A stretch of 64,000 bases of DNA from Marsupella aquatica (Eukaryota; Marchantiophyta), in contig OZ316893.1 in assembly GCA_973895155.1 (NCBI GenBank), forward strand, positions 22,010,001 to 22,074,000, given 5' to 3'. The position numbers and the translations under genes were made by a program. The stretch's first letter is position 1. The number at the start of each line of letters is the position of its first letter. The notes below the pieces were generated by a model. The model did not search any database. It worked only from the letters and a program-made list of their open reading frames with translations, and was not told the DNA's origin. Positions 60,977-64,000 of the stretch are shown in pieces.

Positions 60977-62800
60977 CACTGCCAAGCAACTGTAGTAGCC
61001 AGAGTAGCCAGACGAGTTATTTATCGCAAGCCATGAACATATTCGTAGCGAGATGTGCATCATACAGTCAAAGCAACAACACAATCCTCTATGTACCAAT
61101 TGAAAGACGAGCATGTTAAAATGTAGAATAGTTCATTCAAGGATTTGAAATATGACAGGTCCCACAATTCCCTTGCCTGTGTAGACGATTCCTGGCTTCA
61201 TTCATTTTTAATTCCAGTCCCAGGTATTTGATGAAGTTTTCTCTCAAAGTACTCTCTCTAATCACAATTATCGCCGCATTGTCCTCTCTCCTTTCTTCAT
61301 GATTGGTGCTAGTATGGGTAAGCGTATGGCACGCCATAGCCCAAAGGTGAAATGTATGAGGAAGAACAAGGGCCACTGTGCTTCGTGTGGTTACCAGTGC
61401 TTTGGAGTTTATGGGGCAACACAGCATTTTTTATATAAGGGTCCTACTAGACTTCAAATTGTACGTTGCACTCCATAAGTGCCACATCTGAGGCCACATT
61501 CCCCCTTCTTGCCACAAGCAAATCACATAAGAGAACAAATCTTTTGCCTGTTTGTCAAGTTCATAATGACACCAAGATTGTCGACACCTACCAAGCACTT
61601 CCCATGCTTCCAGTGCTGACTTGAAGAGGACATAAGTAGTGCTCATTTCATTCTGCTTGGGCACCCACCTCCTGCCTGCTCGCAAACAAAGGAATGGAAC
61701 GACAGGAGTCCCTCTATAAGTGCAAGACGATGTTTCCATTCTACCCCTTTTTAACATGATGTTTGCAGTGTTTTTGCACGTTTTTTTGTGCAACATACCT
61801 GAATACCTTTGCTGAAGGACAACTTTATAAGTTCAAACCTTTAATAAGTGTATATGAACACTTATTGGTCAGTGCACAATCCCATTGGTAAGTGTACATG
61901 ACACTTATCAGTTAGTACACAATCCCATTCATTTACTGATAAGTGCATGGCATATTTTAGTAGAGTCAAACTGCACTTATGGGTAGGGGGCCAAATTTTA
62001 GGGCAAGATTGTATGATTTAGGGTGGGAGTCATTATAGTGTTCCACCAATGGAGGATAATTGCACATGTAACAAAAGATGTAAACCATACACACTCATTT
62101 TCACAAGGGCATACTGTATTTTAAGGGTCTTGTTGGGTTTCACTCTCATCTCATTCCTTCACAGTAGGGGGTAAATCATAGCTCAAATTGTAGATCTTGT
62201 TTCACCAAAATGTCATCTGGAAATAGTTGCTATTTTTTTAAGAAAATCATGAATAAAATGCTTTTAGGGTAGGAGGTTTCTATGATTAAATAAACACCAA
62301 ATGAGTGGGTATTATGTTTCTTGCAATTAATGACAAATATATATGTGTGCAAACCTTCTATAAGGATGTATGCACACTTATTGGGTAGTCACCAGATGAT
62401 CTAATAAAGTGGTGCCAACATGGCTCAACCCCAACAAAGCTCAAATTCCAAGGGTTTGCACTTAAAACATAATGCAAACCTCATTAAGTGCACACATGAG
62501 GCTTCTTCCCAGGATTGTTCACTTAGAGCGAGGTCACTGTACATTTGGAAAAGGAATCCCACCTGCTTGGCTTCAGCGCGGTATCTGACTTTAATTAGCG
62601 TGGTCACATATATACCCTAAACTGACAGACACTTTTGGACAGCTAGGGCACTGTAAGAACCTTGCACCCCACCAACTGCAGTAGCAAACCTGCATGAGGG
62701 CCATCCACTCCCACCAGCCACAAAACTGATGGGGTGTAATGGTAGGTTTACCACCCTTTCATCCATAACAACATCTTTGGCGCCACAATATAGTTTTACT
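60977..62800. other. Spacer, small repeats only
   Basis: 61,850-61,960 has short repeated aagtgtacatgacacttatc-like units. 62,695-62,765 is a relative of 28,868-28,935. No gene recognised. Confidence 0.45.
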
Positions 62801-62808
62801 TAACTATA

Positions 62809-63065
62809 TCTCAATTCGTCACACATTAAACCTCTAACCTACCCACTCTTTAAAGTAACTATATCTTATGGCACAACATCTTTTGTGCACCACACTGGTA
62901 TTGAGCTATCATACAACAACTCAATTCATCACACTAAGCCTTTAACCTGCCCACTCTTTTAAGTAACTATGTCTTATGGAACAACATCTTTTGTGCACAG
63001 CACCGGTATTGAGCTATCATACTATAACTCATCTCAATTCGTCACACATTAAACCTTTAACATTA
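62809..63065. repeat. Tandem repeat of about 110 bp, two and a part units
   Basis: Units start at about 62,809, 62,918 and 63,031 with actcaattcgtcacac-like sequence, each continuing into cccactcttt and aacaacatcttttgtgcac. The array ends right at the 3' end of the aspartyl protease gene. Confidence 0.8.
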
Positions 63066-63071
63066 GTTGTA

Positions 63072-64000
63072 TCAAAATGTCAGTTCGTCACACTTAACCC
63101 TGGCGTAGCCAAAGCGCATTGCCTCCACGTCGTGCAGAACCTGAAAGTTCTGTTGCTGTATATTCCCCCAGACGCTGAAGACTCTACTGCCCTCTTGGAA
63201 GGCCAGACACGCCGTGCTCGCATTCGCCAGGAAAACATTCTCGTGAGGAAGATGGAGACTGAAACCGTCGAACACCATCGTCACCTTCGGGAGCACGGGG
63301 CTCGTCACATTAGACAGATCGAAACACAGCTGGGCTGCCGATCCCCCGACGAGCGGGTACGTGACTAGAGATTGAATCCTTGTTACTAGAGCGGAGTAAG
63401 CAGTTGGGACGAGGCGAGTGGCGCTTGTACCAGAGTCGGAGATCACTCCTCCGGTGCCATTCGGATGTAGATCGAACGTGCCGGAGGGAATGTCGAGGGC
63501 CAATCTGTTGACTTTGATGCCCTTCAATCCAATGTAGTAGTAGGAAACATTTAGGTGTGGGTTGCGCAAAATTGGAGTGTACTGAGTCGCAACTTTCGGC
63601 ACCGCAGCATCTCCGAACAGAAACGGGCTGGTGATGTTGGAGTTGTCCTGAGAACTGACGAGACAGTACGAGAATTTGTGGCCGAAGAGACTGCCGAGCT
63701 GAGAGGTCATGGAAAGGTTTCCCATACCCAATCCTGCGATTGGAGGGGCCTCCCTGCTGAAGTTCCCTATGATACTCGATCCACATCCAAACGCAAACCT
63801 ACCGACTGCCTTTGTCGTTCCTACGGTGCCGAATGTGTCGAGTGTGATACTCTCGTAAGACATGTTTCCAATTGTTCCTGTACTACCATTTCCATAACGA
63901 TATTGGTATTGGCAAGTCGAATTGCAGGCCGTCTCAATAGGCTTGCACAATGGATCGCTGCACGACATTTTCGTGTATGTCGACGAAGCTGTAGGGTCGA
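63072..64000 (-). CDS. Nepenthesin-like aspartyl protease, C-terminal part (partial)
   Basis: The minus-strand frame is open from the window edge to TGA at 63,072-63,074, 309 codons without an intron. Pepsin-type (A1) plant proteases cut proteins with two catalytic Asp, usually in the wall, vacuole or secreted. Visible: DPTASSTYTKMSCSDPLC (edge), YQYRYGNGSTGTIG (flap region), FGCG, AGLGMGNLSM, FSYCL, the second catalytic motif as DSGTS (Asp codon 63,435-63,437), and the family end WGNIQQQNFQVLHDVEAMRF. Many Cys and N-glycosylation sites (NST, NGS, NVS) suit a secreted protein. The first catalytic Asp and signal peptide lie beyond the window. The ATG at 63,966-63,968 is internal, not the start. 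Confidence 0.93.
   Translation of the reverse strand, partial: DPTASSTYTKMSCSDPLCKPIETACNSTCQYQYRYGNGSTGTIGNMSYESITLDTFGTVGTTKAVGRFAFGCGSSIIGNFSREAPPIAGLGMGNLSMTSQLGSLFGHKFSYCLVSSQDNSNITSPFLFGDAAVPKVATQYTPILRNPHLNVSYYYIGLKGIKVNRLALDIPSGTFDLHPNGTGGVISDSGTSATRLVPTAYSALVTRIQSLVTYPLVGGSAAQLCFDLSNVTSPVLPKVTMVFDGFSLHLPHENVFLANASTACLAFQEGSRVFSVWGNIQQQNFQVLHDVEAMRFGYARVKCDELTF

Overview
The window reads as nuclear DNA of a land plant. Genes are multi-exon with GT...AG introns of about 100-1,100 bp. Families include F-box/kelch, CUL1-type cullin, nucleobase-ascorbate transporter (NAT), plastid CPBP membrane protein and nepenthesin-like aspartyl protease. Long AT-rich, repeat-laden spacers separate them, and there is one 100-N assembly gap. 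A seed-free plant is my guess; nothing here proves the lineage.

Left third (1-21,600): a decayed, locally duplicated SCF-ligase locus. Three direct copies and one inverted copy of an F-box/kelch gene are present, each broken by a different lesion. Tail-to-tail with every copy lie pieces of a CUL1-like cullin gene. The best cullin copy (15,362-18,068, + strand) keeps its splice sites and most of its frame. The C-terminal exons, including the neddylation-site region, lie inverted at 13.4-13.9 kb. Copy 1 is further interrupted by a segment carrying one NAT exon. Two 2.0-2.4 kb repeats (7,996-10,371 and 19,634-21,616) and a degenerate tandem array complete this part.

Middle (21,617-29,800): the assembly gap, a C-rich G-quadruplex-prone minisatellite, a long inverted repeat (arms about 600 bp, spacer 1.5 kb), a MITE and a nested foldback element. 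No convincing gene is present.

29,889-33,849 (+): an intact five-exon gene for a secreted or membrane-anchored PQQ-type beta-propeller protein resembling polyvinyl-alcohol dehydrogenase. 33,850-50,700 is mostly repeats. It includes a TNP2-like (En/Spm) transposase relic on the minus strand (36.8-38.7 kb), a purine-rich minisatellite and a 39-nt near-perfect inverted repeat.

Right part: an intact seven-exon plastid-targeted CPBP (CAAX-protease-like) gene at 51,805-54,612 (+); an intact five-exon gene for a 284-residue protein with one membrane segment and no known function at 58,728-60,976 (+); and the 3' part of an aspartyl protease gene at 63,072-64,000 (-), running off the window. The genes do not form one pathway, apart from the F-box and cullin remnants, which are partners in SCF ubiquitin ligases.
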